A DNA stretch of 64,000 nucleotides from Polaromonas sp. (lineage in GTDB: Bacteria; Pseudomonadota; Gammaproteobacteria; Burkholderiales; Burkholderiaceae_C): contig JAUXPP010000129.1 of the NCBI GenBank assembly GCA_030683705.1, positions 1-64,000 of the forward strand, written 5' to 3'. This document shows, piece after piece, positions 16,020 through 24,041 of the stretch (within the stretch, counting starts at the first letter, position 1; each line of letters starts with the position of its first letter). Made by a program: the position numbers and the translations under genes. The notes beneath the pieces were generated by a model. The model was not told the DNA's origin. It worked only from the letters and a program-made list of their open reading frames with translations, and made no database searches.

Positions 16020-18377
16020 CTATTGGATGAACCCCATGCCCCGTGCCTCCCGCACTTCCGGCTTGATCCGGTGTTCGGCCTCCAGCTGGCCCAGGAATTC
16101 ATCGGCCGTGAATTGCACCGCCAGGATGTCGGTCTGGCGCTTGACCGCCGCAAAGTCGCCGGGACACAGTTGCTCCAGCCGGGCCAGCCGCTCGCGCAGC
16201 GCGCCGGTCAGGCCGGCGGCATCACCGGACAGCGCTTCGGTGACAAACATGGTTTCGCGCTGGCCCGCGGTCAGCGGCATGAACTTGATCTTGAAGGTGA
16301 AGCGCCGCAGCGCCGCCTGGTCCAGGCTTTCGAGAAGGTTGGTGGTGCAGACAAAAATGCCGTGGAAGCGCTCCATGCCCTGCAGCATCTCGTTGACCTC
16401 GGTCACTTCATAGGTCCGCTGGGCACCGCGCCTGTCCTGCAGAAAGCTGTCGGCCTCGTCGAGCAACAACACCGCCTTTTCGGCCTCGGCCTCGGCAAAC
16501 ATCGCCGCCATGTTCTGTTCGGTCTCGCCCACATACTTGCTCATCAGGTCGCTGGCCTGCTTGATGATCAGCGGCCGTTCCAGCTCTTTCGCGATGTGTT
16601 CGGCCAGGGCGGTCTTGCCGGTGCCGGGCGCGCCGTAAAAACACAGGCTGCCATGGCCGCGGCTTTTCAGCGCCTGCACGATACGCGGCACGTCGAAGCG
16701 CGACTCGACGTGGAGCATGGACAGGTCATAAGTGGTGACGCTGCGCCGCCCCGCGGCATCGGCCTTGTTGCCCAGCGCGAGGTCGGCATTCTTGAGCTGG
16801 CGCTCGATCAGCGACTCCATCAGCGCCGTGTGGCCGCCGCCGAGGATGGCCTGCATGCCCGCGCCATCGGTGTCCTTGCCGGGTTCGCTGGCCAGCTTGG
16901 CAAAGCGCACCGCCGTACGGATCTGCGCCGGCGTCAGGCCCTTGCGGCCGGTGAGCCGGGCCACAAAACCGTCGCTGACCGCCACGCCTTCCAGGGTCTT
17001 GCGCACCAGGCCTTCGCGCGCGCCCGGGGGCGGCGACTTGAGTTCGAGGTGGTAGGCAAAGCGCCGCCGGAAGGCCGGGTCGATCTGTTCGATGCGGTTG
17101 GTCACCCACAAGGTAGGCACGGTGTTGGATTCGAGGATCTGGTTGACCCAGGCCTTGCCGCTGACCGAGCCGGTGGCCGGCGCCACCAGCTGGTCGGAAC
17201 GCGCCATCAACTGGGCCGCCTCGCTGGAGATCGCCGGAAACACGTCCTCCACCTCGTCGAACAGCAACGCGGCATGGGCACTGCCCTTGAGGAAGACCTG
17301 GGCGATCTGCAGCGAACGGTAGCGGTCGCGGCCGCTCAGCGAGTTGCCGTCGCGGTCGGCATACTCCACCTCGAACAGGTCCAGTCCGGCAGCCTGCGCC
17401 ACCACCTTGGCCAGCTCGGTCTTGCCGGTGCCGGGCGGGCCATACAGCAGCACGTTGACGCCCAGCTCCTTGCCGGCCACGGCATTGCGCAACAGCGAAA
17501 CCATCACCTGCGCGTCTTCCTGCGCAAAGGAAAAATCCGCCAGTCCCAGGCTGCTGCGGTCCACCGGCCGCGTGAATACGGCCATCAACTCGGTCTGGTC
17601 GCGGTACTCACGCATCAGCACCGGCGGCAGCTTTTCGCTGACCTTCATGAGGTCCGCGAGGTCGGTGATGTTGTGCTCGGAGATCAGGTTCTCAACCATG
17701 CCGATGCGCTCCAGCCGCGAGCCGGCGCGCAGCGCTTCGGCCACCTCGCCCGCCTTGACACCGGCCACCTCGGCAATCGCGGCATAGGCTTCGGGCGCAT
17801 TGTTGACCTTGAACTCGACCAGCAGGGAGCGCAGGTCGCGCTGGTAACGCGCCAGCGTGCCGTACAGCAGCAGCGCGCGCTCGGCCTGGTTGAGCTGCAG
17901 CAGGTTGGCCAGCGCATCGATGTTCTTTTCCACCAGCGTGGATTGCTTTTTGAGCGCATGGGTCAGCCAGTCGCCGGTCGCGCTGAGCACCGACAGCAGG
18001 TCCTTGGGCTGGTCCTTGGCGTGTTCGTCGAGATAAAAAAACAGCGTGCCCTCTTCATACGGTCCGCGCCAGGCGCCGTGCCGGGCCAGGAAGGCGGTGT
18101 CGCTCAGGGCCTCGTGCCCGCGCCAGAACTCGTTGTCGCGGCAGCGGCGGCCCAGGAATTCGCGCAGGCGCTGCAATGCCGGCAAGGGCCACACCAGGTG
18201 CCGGCCGGACAGCGACAGCAGGCTGTTGAGGTCACGCCGGACATTGAACTTGGCGCCCTGGCGCGCCGCCAGCGTCAGCACGAAATGTGAACACATGAGG
18301 TCCAGCACCGGCGCATCCTTCAGGCCAGGGGACAGCAGCAACGGACCGTGCTTGTCGGCACCCAAACGCTTGCTCAT
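16020..18377 (-). CDS. Large protein with two AAA+ ATPase modules, function unknown
   Basis: A 785-residue cytosolic protein. Residues 1-270 are helical and unlike known domains. AAA+ module 1 has Walker A GPPGTGKT (313-320) and Walker B LLFDEVED (371-378); module 2 has Walker A GAPGTGKT (582-589), Walker B VLLLDEAD (636-642) and sensor-1 VCTTN (677-681). Both modules look intact. Module 1 is followed by WVTNRIEQIDPAFRRRF, an arginine-finger-like end. The ATG at 18377 has GGAGG nine bases upstream, which fixes the start. It resembles central-domain AAA ATPases (CDC48/FtsH-like) but no protease or adaptor domain is visible, so substrate and partner are unknown. It stands alone, behind a terminator-like hairpin. 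Confidence 0.8.
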   Translation of the reverse strand: MSKRLGADKHGPLLLSPGLKDAPVLDLMCSHFVLTLAARQGAKFNVRRDLNSLLSLSGRHLVWPLPALQRLREFLGRRCRDNEFWRGHEALSDTAFLARHGAWRGPYEEGTLFFYLDEHAKDQPKDLLSVLSATGDWLTHALKKQSTLVEKNIDALANLLQLNQAERALLLYGTLARYQRDLRSLLVEFKVNNAPEAYAAIAEVAGVKAGEVAEALRAGSRLERIGMVENLISEHNITDLADLMKVSEKLPPVLMREYRDQTELMAVFTRPVDRSSLGLADFSFAQEDAQVMVSLLRNAVAGKELGVNVLLYGPPGTGKTELAKVVAQAAGLDLFEVEYADRDGNSLSGRDRYRSLQIAQVFLKGSAHAALLFDEVEDVFPAISSEAAQLMARSDQLVAPATGSVSGKAWVNQILESNTVPTLWVTNRIEQIDPAFRRRFAYHLELKSPPPGAREGLVRKTLEGVAVSDGFVARLTGRKGLTPAQIRTAVRFAKLASEPGKDTDGAGMQAILGGGHTALMESLIERQLKNADLALGNKADAAGRRSVTTYDLSMLHVESRFDVPRIVQALKSRGHGSLCFYGAPGTGKTALAEHIAKELERPLIIKQASDLMSKYVGETEQNMAAMFAEAEAEKAVLLLDEADSFLQDRRGAQRTYEVTEVNEMLQGMERFHGIFVCTTNLLESLDQAALRRFTFKIKFMPLTAGQRETMFVTEALSGDAAGLTGALRERLARLEQLCPGDFAAVKRQTDILAVQFTADEFLGQLEAEHRIKPEVREARGMGFIQ

Positions 18378-18400
18378 CGATGGACCTCCAGCCTGGAAGG

Positions 18401-18430
18401 AAAAACTATCTGCGCCGTCATGGCGCAGAT
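18401..18430 (-). terminator. Terminator-like hairpin in the leader of the AAA+ gene
   Basis: Read on the minus strand, ATCTGCGCC-atgac-GGCGCAGAT is a perfect 9-bp stem with a 5-nt loop, followed by agTTTTTcc. It lies only 24 bp before the AAA+ start and upstream of its Shine-Dalgarno, so any transcript from further upstream must pass it. It could end read-through transcription or work as an attenuator. Confidence 0.6.
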
Positions 18431-18570
18431 GCCATATGCCCAACCATAACGCAGCTTGTCGCATCATGGAAGACACCGGCCCAATGCCCCCGTGTGGATT
18501 GCGCCACAAAACCCGCCACAATCGGTGCTCCCGCAAAAATGCCGTGACAGCCCCACCCGCCAGGAGCACC

Positions 18571-19773
18571 ATGCTTGGATTTGCCGATATTGAAGCCGCC
18601 GCCCGCAGGCTGCACGGCCAGTTGCTCGATACCCCCTGTGTGGCGTCGAAAACGCTGTCGCAGATCACCGGTGCGGAAGTGTTCCTCAAGTTCGAGAACC
18701 TGCAGTACACCGCCTCCTTCAAGGAGCGCGGCGCCTGCAACAAGCTGGTGCAGCTCACGGCGCAGGAGCAAGCGCGCGGCGTGATTGCCATGAGCGCCGG
18801 CAACCATGCGCAGGGCGTCGCCTACCATGCGCAGCGGCTGGGCCTGCGGGCAGTGATCGTGATGCCGCGCTTCACACCCGGCGTCAAGATAGACCGCACC
18901 CGCGGCTTCGGCGCGGAGGTGGTGCTGCACGGCGACACGCTGGAAGAGTCGCGCAGCCACGCCCTGGAACTGGCGCAGCGTGAAGGCCTGGTGTTTGTCC
19001 ACCCCTACGACGATGAAGCCATCGTCGCCGGCCAGGGCACGGTGGGCCTGGAAATGCTGCAGGCCGTGCCGGAGCTCGACACCCTGGTGGTGGCGGTGGG
19101 CGGCGGCGGCCTGATTGCCGGCATGGCCACGGCGGCGCGCGCGATCAAACCCGGCATCACCATCATCGGCGTGCAGACCTCGCGGTTTCCGGCCATGGTC
19201 AACGCCATCAAGGGCACGCAGCACCCGCAGGGCAGCAGCAGCATCGCCGAAGGCATTGCCGTCGGCACGCCGGGCGTGATTCCGCAGGCCATCATCGCGC
19301 AGAAGGTGGACGACCTGGTGCTGGTGGATGAAGGCGACATCGAGCAGGCCATGGTGATGCTGCTGGAGATTGAGAAAACCCTGGTCGAGGGCGCGGGCGC
19401 CGCCGGCCTGGCCGCGCTGCTCAAGTACCCGGAGCGTTTTCGCGGCAGAAAGGTCGGGCTGGTGCTGTGCGGCGGCAACATCGACCCGCTGTTGCTGGCA
19501 GCCATCATCGAGCGTGGCATGGTGCGTGCCGGCCGGCTGGCGCGCATCCGCGTCAGCGCGCGAGACATACCCGGCTCGCTGGCAAAAATCACGGCCACCG
19601 TGGCGGGCGCGGGTGCCAACATCGACGAAGTGCACCACCAGCGCGCGTTCACCATGCTGTCGGCACAGAATGTGGACATCGAACTGGTGATCCAGACACG
19701 CGGGCGCGAACACATTGCACAGGTGCTCGCGGTATTGCATACAGCCGGCTTCGAAGCCGTGGAGCAGTCATGA
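18571..19773 (+). CDS. ilvA: Threonine ammonia-lyase (threonine dehydratase), ACT-domain form
   Basis: A 400-residue PLP enzyme that deaminates threonine to 2-oxobutanoate, the first step to isoleucine or a catabolic route. The cofactor lysine is Lys51 in YTASFKERGACNKL, the PLP phosphate loop is VAVGGGGLIAGM near 180, and a single C-terminal ACT-type domain (about 325-400) begins RIRVSARDIPGSLAKITATV. The length and single ACT domain match the short IlvA/TdcB-like group rather than the 500-residue biosynthetic form, so a catabolic role is possible. The ATG follows caggagc. Its stop overlaps the next gene as ATGA. Confidence 0.9.
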   Translation: MLGFADIEAAARRLHGQLLDTPCVASKTLSQITGAEVFLKFENLQYTASFKERGACNKLVQLTAQEQARGVIAMSAGNHAQGVAYHAQRLGLRAVIVMPRFTPGVKIDRTRGFGAEVVLHGDTLEESRSHALELAQREGLVFVHPYDDEAIVAGQGTVGLEMLQAVPELDTLVVAVGGGGLIAGMATAARAIKPGITIIGVQTSRFPAMVNAIKGTQHPQGSSSIAEGIAVGTPGVIPQAIIAQKVDDLVLVDEGDIEQAMVMLLEIEKTLVEGAGAAGLAALLKYPERFRGRKVGLVLCGGNIDPLLLAAIIERGMVRAGRLARIRVSARDIPGSLAKITATVAGAGANIDEVHHQRAFTMLSAQNVDIELVIQTRGREHIAQVLAVLHTAGFEAVEQS

Positions 19774-20174
19774 ACATCGATACCTTGCAGGCCGCGTTGC
19801 CGGACTATTTCGCACCCTGGGTGCAGGCCCTGGGCCTGAGAGTCGAGGCCGCCGATGGACAGGGCGTGACCTTGCGCCTGCCGCAAAATCCGGCGCTGTC
19901 CCGCGTGGGCGACATGCTTTGCGGCCAGGCCATGATGGCCGCCGCCGACACCGCGATGGTGCTGGCCCTGATCAACCACTTCGGGGAATTCAGGCCCTGC
20001 ACCACGGTGCAGATGAACAGCAGCTTCCTCAAGCCGCTGTCGAAGCAGGACGCCCTGATCGAGGCGCGCGTGATACGCGCCGGCAAGTCGCTGGCCTTCG
20101 GTGAAATCGACATCCGCGGCGCCGACGACGGCAAAAGTGTCAGCCGCGCCACCACGACGTACGCGCTGCTGTAA
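19770..20174 (+). CDS. PaaI-like hotdog-fold thioesterase
   Basis: A 134-residue protein of the 4HBT/PaaI hotdog family that hydrolyses acyl-CoA or similar thioesters. The central helix segment VGDMLCGQAMMAAADTAMVLAL takes the place of the usual HGG helix and retains the catalytic-type acidic residue; the strands TTVQMNSSFLKPL and SKSLAFGEIDIRG follow. Start ATG overlaps the threonine ammonia-lyase stop, so the two are cotranslated. The substrate is unknown. Pairing with threonine breakdown suggests a housekeeping role on 2-oxobutanoate-derived acyl-CoAs, which is speculative. Confidence 0.75.
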   Translation: MNIDTLQAALPDYFAPWVQALGLRVEAADGQGVTLRLPQNPALSRVGDMLCGQAMMAAADTAMVLALINHFGEFRPCTTVQMNSSFLKPLSKQDALIEARVIRAGKSLAFGEIDIRGADDGKSVSRATTTYALL

Positions 20175-20177
20175 TCC

Positions 20178-20801
20178 CTAGCGCAGGTGCTTGGCCATTT
20201 TGGCGGCGAACAGCTGCGTGATGCTGACGCTGCGGCGTCCCGGCAGCAGCTCGAAACCTTCGCCGGCGCGGATGCTGCCTGGTGTCAGCACCGACAGATA
20301 GAAGCCGCAGAAGCCGCTGTGTGCCATCCTTCTCGAGGCCCGCGCAAAGCCCATGGCGGCATTGAACTTGTAGCAGGGTTCGCGCGGAATGCGCACCTGC
20401 AGCTCGCACGCGGGAAATTTCAGCACATCGCCAGCCCACACCTCGCTTTCGAGCAGGCCTTGCAGGGTCAGGTTTTCGCCCAGGCTGCCATGCGGCAGGC
20501 TGTCATCGATCAGTCCCAGGCCCTGTTCACGCCGCGCGGCCTGCCAGAACGGGTAGTGTTCCGCCGGATAGGCGTACACGGCTTTTTCCAGCCCGCCGTG
20601 GATGGACAGGTCGGCCTGTTCGTCTCCCGTCAAACCCATGGGCAGCACAGGGACGGGCCCGCTCACAGCCCGCTTGACCATGCCGGTCAGCACACTGCGC
20701 CCGCCCATGGGGATGCGCCGGGCGGCGCCCACCTGCACCGACAGCAGGCGGTGAACAGCGGCAGGCTTCACACCCGGCGCGCGGCTGTCCGCTAGTTCCA
20801 T
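20178..20801 (-). CDS. MOSC-domain protein (YiiM-like)
   Basis: A 207-residue protein with a MOSC domain, the fold found at the C-terminus of molybdenum-cofactor sulfurases and in YiiM/YuaD proteins. Evidence includes GDEQADLSIHGGLEKAVYAYPAEHYPFW, GENLTLQGL and VRIPREPCYKFNAAMG, with the conserved cysteine in the last. MOSC proteins bind molybdopterin or handle sulfur; YiiM is linked to 6-N-hydroxylaminopurine detoxification. The ATG at 20801 has GAGGTGAT upstream, and the gene overlaps the end of the lipoprotein gene by 10 bp, so they share a transcript. It converges with the thioesterase 3 bp away. Confidence 0.85.
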   Translation of the reverse strand: MELADSRAPGVKPAAVHRLLSVQVGAARRIPMGGRSVLTGMVKRAVSGPVPVLPMGLTGDEQADLSIHGGLEKAVYAYPAEHYPFWQAARREQGLGLIDDSLPHGSLGENLTLQGLLESEVWAGDVLKFPACELQVRIPREPCYKFNAAMGFARASRRMAHSGFCGFYLSVLTPGSIRAGEGFELLPGRRSVSITQLFAAKMAKHLR

Positions 20802-21256
20802 CCGATCACCTCGAAGCCGCGCTCGGCCAGACAACGCTGAACGAAGTTGCGGTAGGTGCTGCTGGGCCGGTCATTGCGAAACGCGCCCTGAACCGCACCG
20901 GCCGACCCCCCCACAGCCGCGCCGGCGGCGCCGGCCCGGATCGCGCCTTCGCCACCCCGGCCGGTGATCAGGGCGCCGACCGCCGAGGCCACGGCGCCGG
21001 TGGCCGCACCCACGCCGGCGCCGCGCGCAACCGCATTGTTTTTCTCGTCGGGCGTCAGCCCGGCGGACACCGCGCGGGCCATGCAGGCGTCGGCCTCGGC
21101 GCGGCCCTGGGCATCACCGACACGGTTCAGGGTGGGATTGGGGTACAGCACGGGCTGGGCCGAGGGGCTGTGGGGGCCGGTGGCAGCACAACCGGCCAGG
21201 CCAGCCAGCAGAAGGGCAACAAGGCAGGCACGGCCTGCTGGGGCAAAAAAAGACAT
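20792..21256 (-). CDS. Glycine-zipper lipoprotein of unknown function
   Basis: A 154-residue exported protein. A signal peptide ends in the lipobox LAGC (Cys near 23). The middle has a small-residue glycine-zipper segment (GAGVGAATGAVASAVGALITG and GAAGAAVGGSAGAVQG), the pattern found in YMGG/Gly-zipper outer-membrane proteins that may insert in membranes. A C-terminal cysteine lies in RCLAERGFEVIGW. The ATG at 21256 starts the signal peptide; longer in-frame starts have no ribosome site. It overlaps the MOSC gene start, an odd pairing of an envelope lipoprotein with a cytosolic protein. Confidence 0.75.
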   Translation of the reverse strand: MSFFAPAGRACLVALLLAGLAGCAATGPHSPSAQPVLYPNPTLNRVGDAQGRAEADACMARAVSAGLTPDEKNNAVARGAGVGAATGAVASAVGALITGRGGEGAIRAGAAGAAVGGSAGAVQGAFRNDRPSSTYRNFVQRCLAERGFEVIGWN

Positions 21257-21403
21257 GGCAGGCTCCAGAACAAGGATGGCAGCAGGTGCACCGGCAGCTC
21301 CCGGCCCCGGCACGGACAAGTGCATGTTAGCGGCCGGCCCGGTTCGGGTGGCGTGTGAAAAGGTAAAATAGCGGCGTTGTCCCGATTTCAGGAATTCCCC
21401 ACC

Positions 21404-21568
21404 ATGTCCAGCCCAGAACAAACCACCAACGCCGCCCACAGCAGCCCGACCCACGCCCAGGAACAGGACGCCGTCGAAGCCATCGTCCCGATGATGCCCC
21501 TGGTGTTGCCGGTTGCCGGCGCGGTCTTGATGTTCCTGCTGGCCTTCATCGCCATCTACATGGCCTGA
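21404..21568 (+). CDS. Small single-helix membrane protein
   Basis: A 54-residue protein starting MSSPEQTTNAAHSS with a hydrophilic, disordered N-terminal half and one C-terminal transmembrane helix (MMPLVLPVAGAVLMFLLAFIAIY). The start has GGA 10 bp upstream and a -10-like TAAAAT at 21364. It is divergent from the lipoprotein gene. I do not recognise a family; the lack of a signal peptide and the tail-anchor layout suggest an inner-membrane accessory peptide. Confidence 0.6.
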   Translation: MSSPEQTTNAAHSSPTHAQEQDAVEAIVPMMPLVLPVAGAVLMFLLAFIAIYMA

Positions 21569-21621
21569 TTTCCGGCCGGCAGCGCGGCGGGCCAGCCGTC
21601 CGCGCCGGTCACGCCACAGGC

Positions 21622-22935
21622 TCAGGCCGCTGCACCGTCAGCAGGCGCAGCGCCAGCCTGCTGCCCATCGGGCGCGCGGCTGACCATCAGCATTCCCACG
21701 ATGAACGCAATCAGGTGGCCTTCGGGAAAGGTCCGGAAATGGCCGCTGAACAGGCTGGTCGCACACCAGGCCAGCAGGCAGCCCGCCGCCATTTTTCCGT
21801 AAATGCTTCCGCTCCTGAGGCAGGAACGGACCATTGACGCCAGCATGAACAAAAACGTAGCCAAGCCTATCAACCCGTTTTCGGCTGTCACAAACAGATA
21901 CTGATTGTGGGGATCGTCAGCGGGCTTCGCTTGCCATCCTTGGTATTTCTCCGCTGCCCGGGCGCTGTAGTGCGTTTTGAATGCGCCGGTGCCCAGCCCG
22001 AAGACCAGATTGTTTTCGAGAAGCTCCAGCGTGGTCTCGTACAAAACCATTCTTATCCCTAGCGAGGTTTCCTTCGGAACAGTTGCAAAGCCCCTGGCTT
22101 CAACCACCCCCTGCATCACCCTGTCATGCACTGAAGCGGAGCCGAAAAACGCGGAAACAGCAACCACCACAGCGGCTGCCATGCCGACCCCCACACCGCG
22201 CCACCCCCGCCACATCGCAAAAGCCCAGACAATCAACACCAGAAAAACGACATAGCCGCTTCTGCCATGTGTCAGCAGAACAATGTTGAGCACGAACAGC
22301 GCAGCCAATGCCCTAAACGCCCATTGTCGCGGCACACTGAACGGTTGCAGTGAGTACCAGAATGCAAGGAAAGCGCACAGGGCGAACACCATACCTTGGG
22401 TCACGTTGGACCTGAGCACAAACACGTTTTCCGTCACCAGCCGTGAGACAACGCGCGCGGATACCATGGGAAAAAGTTGTATCCAGTGCGCAATGGGCAC
22501 CAGCGACAACAGGAATGAAGCAACGAGTGCAACGGTTCCGGTAGTCAAAGAGGCTGCCAAAAACCGGCGTTTGGGCACCTCATCCGAAAAAATCAGTGCC
22601 AGCGGCAGGATGTAGCAAATCTTGCGTTCGGAAAGAACGCTTTTCAAGGCGTAGGACAGGGGTGCCTCGGTATAACTCAAGCCAATCAGCTGCCAGCCGA
22701 TGTACAAGCCAATGGCCAGCGACACACCCGCGGGGAAATTTTCCGTATCCAGCGCGCGTCGCCCACCCGAGAGGCAAAGGCCAAAAAAGAGCAGTAAAAA
22801 CGCTGCAAAGCCGAGGTTTGCCAGCGCAGTCGAGAAAAGGTTGGCGCAGCATGCAAATATCGCGGCATTCTGTGCCCAGACCATCAGGGCCGGCGGCCTG
22901 CTCGACAGGACGTCCCCAGTGCTGCTGCTAGCCAT
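21622..22935 (-). CDS. O-antigen ligase/polymerase-type membrane protein
   Basis: A 437-residue polytopic inner-membrane protein with about 10-12 hydrophobic helices and the periplasmic loop motif DDPHNQYLFVTAENG, diagnostic of the WaaL/Wzy O-antigen ligase family. These enzymes transfer undecaprenyl-linked O-chains onto lipid A-core or polymerize them. It overlaps the glycosyltransferase gene by 8 bp, consistent with a two-gene LPS cassette. Its GC content is visibly lower than its neighbours (some 60-base stretches near 45-52 percent), suggesting transfer, as is common for O-antigen genes. Ligase versus polymerase cannot be settled from sequence. Confidence 0.85.
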   Translation of the reverse strand: MASSSTGDVLSSRPPALMVWAQNAAIFACCANLFSTALANLGFAAFLLLFFGLCLSGGRRALDTENFPAGVSLAIGLYIGWQLIGLSYTEAPLSYALKSVLSERKICYILPLALIFSDEVPKRRFLAASLTTGTVALVASFLLSLVPIAHWIQLFPMVSARVVSRLVTENVFVLRSNVTQGMVFALCAFLAFWYSLQPFSVPRQWAFRALAALFVLNIVLLTHGRSGYVVFLVLIVWAFAMWRGWRGVGVGMAAAVVVAVSAFFGSASVHDRVMQGVVEARGFATVPKETSLGIRMVLYETTLELLENNLVFGLGTGAFKTHYSARAAEKYQGWQAKPADDPHNQYLFVTAENGLIGLATFLFMLASMVRSCLRSGSIYGKMAAGCLLAWCATSLFSGHFRTFPEGHLIAFIVGMLMVSRAPDGQQAGAAPADGAAA

Positions 22936-23677
22936 GCCGCCGCCGCCGCCACAGCTTTTTCCAGCGGAACTGCAGCGCCTGAAACCACAGCGGGTGCGAC
23001 TTGTCCAGTGCCGATGAAAATCTGCCGTTGTGGCTGCCCTGCTCGACCACCGGCGGCTCCAGCCAGAACATCGGGGTGGCCAGCGTGCGGTCGATGTGTT
23101 CGAAGGTGTGGTCTATCGGCAGGGTGATGCCGTTGGCCTCAATCCAGTCCAGGCGCCGCTGCACGGTGGCCAGCGAAACAATGTAGGAGTCCGCAAACTT
23201 GCCCTGGTTGCGCGGGTACAGCCATTGACCGGCGCGAATCTGTTCGTGCGGCACGTAGTAGTGGCCGCCGCAGCCCAGAAAGGTCACATGCGGATCGCCC
23301 AGGGCCAGCTCTTCCTTCATCAGGCCGTTCAGGGCCGGCCAGAACTGCGGGGAAAAAATGACGTCGTCTTCCAGGATCAGGGCCCGCGACAGGCCGCGTT
23401 CCAGGATCAGCCGGTGCGCCTGCCAGTGCTTGAGTGCGCAGGATTGCTGCGCAGGCGACAGCTTGTCGCCGCGGAAAAGCCGCTGCCGCAGGTCGTCGGG
23501 AATCGCCGGGATATCGAAGTCGAGCACAAACTCATAAGGCAGGCCCAGTCCCGCCATCTGGGCCTCGATCAGGCGCCGCCGCTCGACGAAGCGGGTGGCG
23601 TGGATCACGAAAATCGCGTCCAGTCCCGCGGGCAGGGCCTGCGGGGCTACCGGTGTGGCGGTGGGGGACAGGGACAT
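22928..23677 (-). CDS. Glycosyltransferase family 25 (LPS core/oligosaccharide)
   Basis: A 249-residue enzyme with the GT25 pattern: an N-terminal AIFVIHATRFVERRR, then KLSPAQQSCALKHWQAHRLIL and the acidic motif RALILEDDVIFSPQF, which carries the nucleotide-sugar/metal site. Family members add galactose or glucose to lipo-oligosaccharide. The ATG at 23677 (MSLSPTATPV) is taken as start; a longer in-frame start is possible. It overlaps the O-antigen ligase gene and is divergent from pckG. The basic tail KKLWRRRRHG may aid membrane association. Confidence 0.85.
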   Translation of the reverse strand: MSLSPTATPVAPQALPAGLDAIFVIHATRFVERRRLIEAQMAGLGLPYEFVLDFDIPAIPDDLRQRLFRGDKLSPAQQSCALKHWQAHRLILERGLSRALILEDDVIFSPQFWPALNGLMKEELALGDPHVTFLGCGGHYYVPHEQIRAGQWLYPRNQGKFADSYIVSLATVQRRLDWIEANGITLPIDHTFEHIDRTLATPMFWLEPPVVEQGSHNGRFSSALDKSHPLWFQALQFRWKKLWRRRRHG

Positions 23678-24041
23678 GGAGGCTGGACGGGAACGTGCGG
23701 TACCGGGACGGCGGCAGATCACCGGATTCTAGGCGAGCGGGCGGGCGGCGCCCCGGCCCGCCCGCCGGCTGCCGGCGCAAGCCCCATTTCCATCACCCCG
23801 GTCAGCACTGCCGGAACTGCGGCGGAGGCAATGCATAACCCCATGCAGGTTTTGCATATGTTTTGCCTGTACCCACGCGGTAACTTCTGCCGATGTTCTT
23901 AAAATGAATTTTCCGGGCGGCCCGCGGAGCGCCGGAAAGCGAGTCACCCCTGATGTTTCTGAAGCCGGAACCAGCGCCATTCCGACAGGCAGCCCGATAC
24001 GGCGTTTGTCGAAATCACGCTTTTTAACTTTGGAGCTCCCG
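23678..24041. other. 364-bp divergent gap before pckG
   Basis: No gene seen. A GC-rich stem GGGCGGGC/GCCCGCCC (23739-23746 with 23756-23763) lies on the glycosyltransferase side. The part from 23840 to 24020 is AT-richer, with the short tracts ttttgcatatgttttgcc and cttaaaatgaat, and is the likely pckG promoter zone, but I cannot assign -35/-10 with confidence. Confidence 0.5.
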
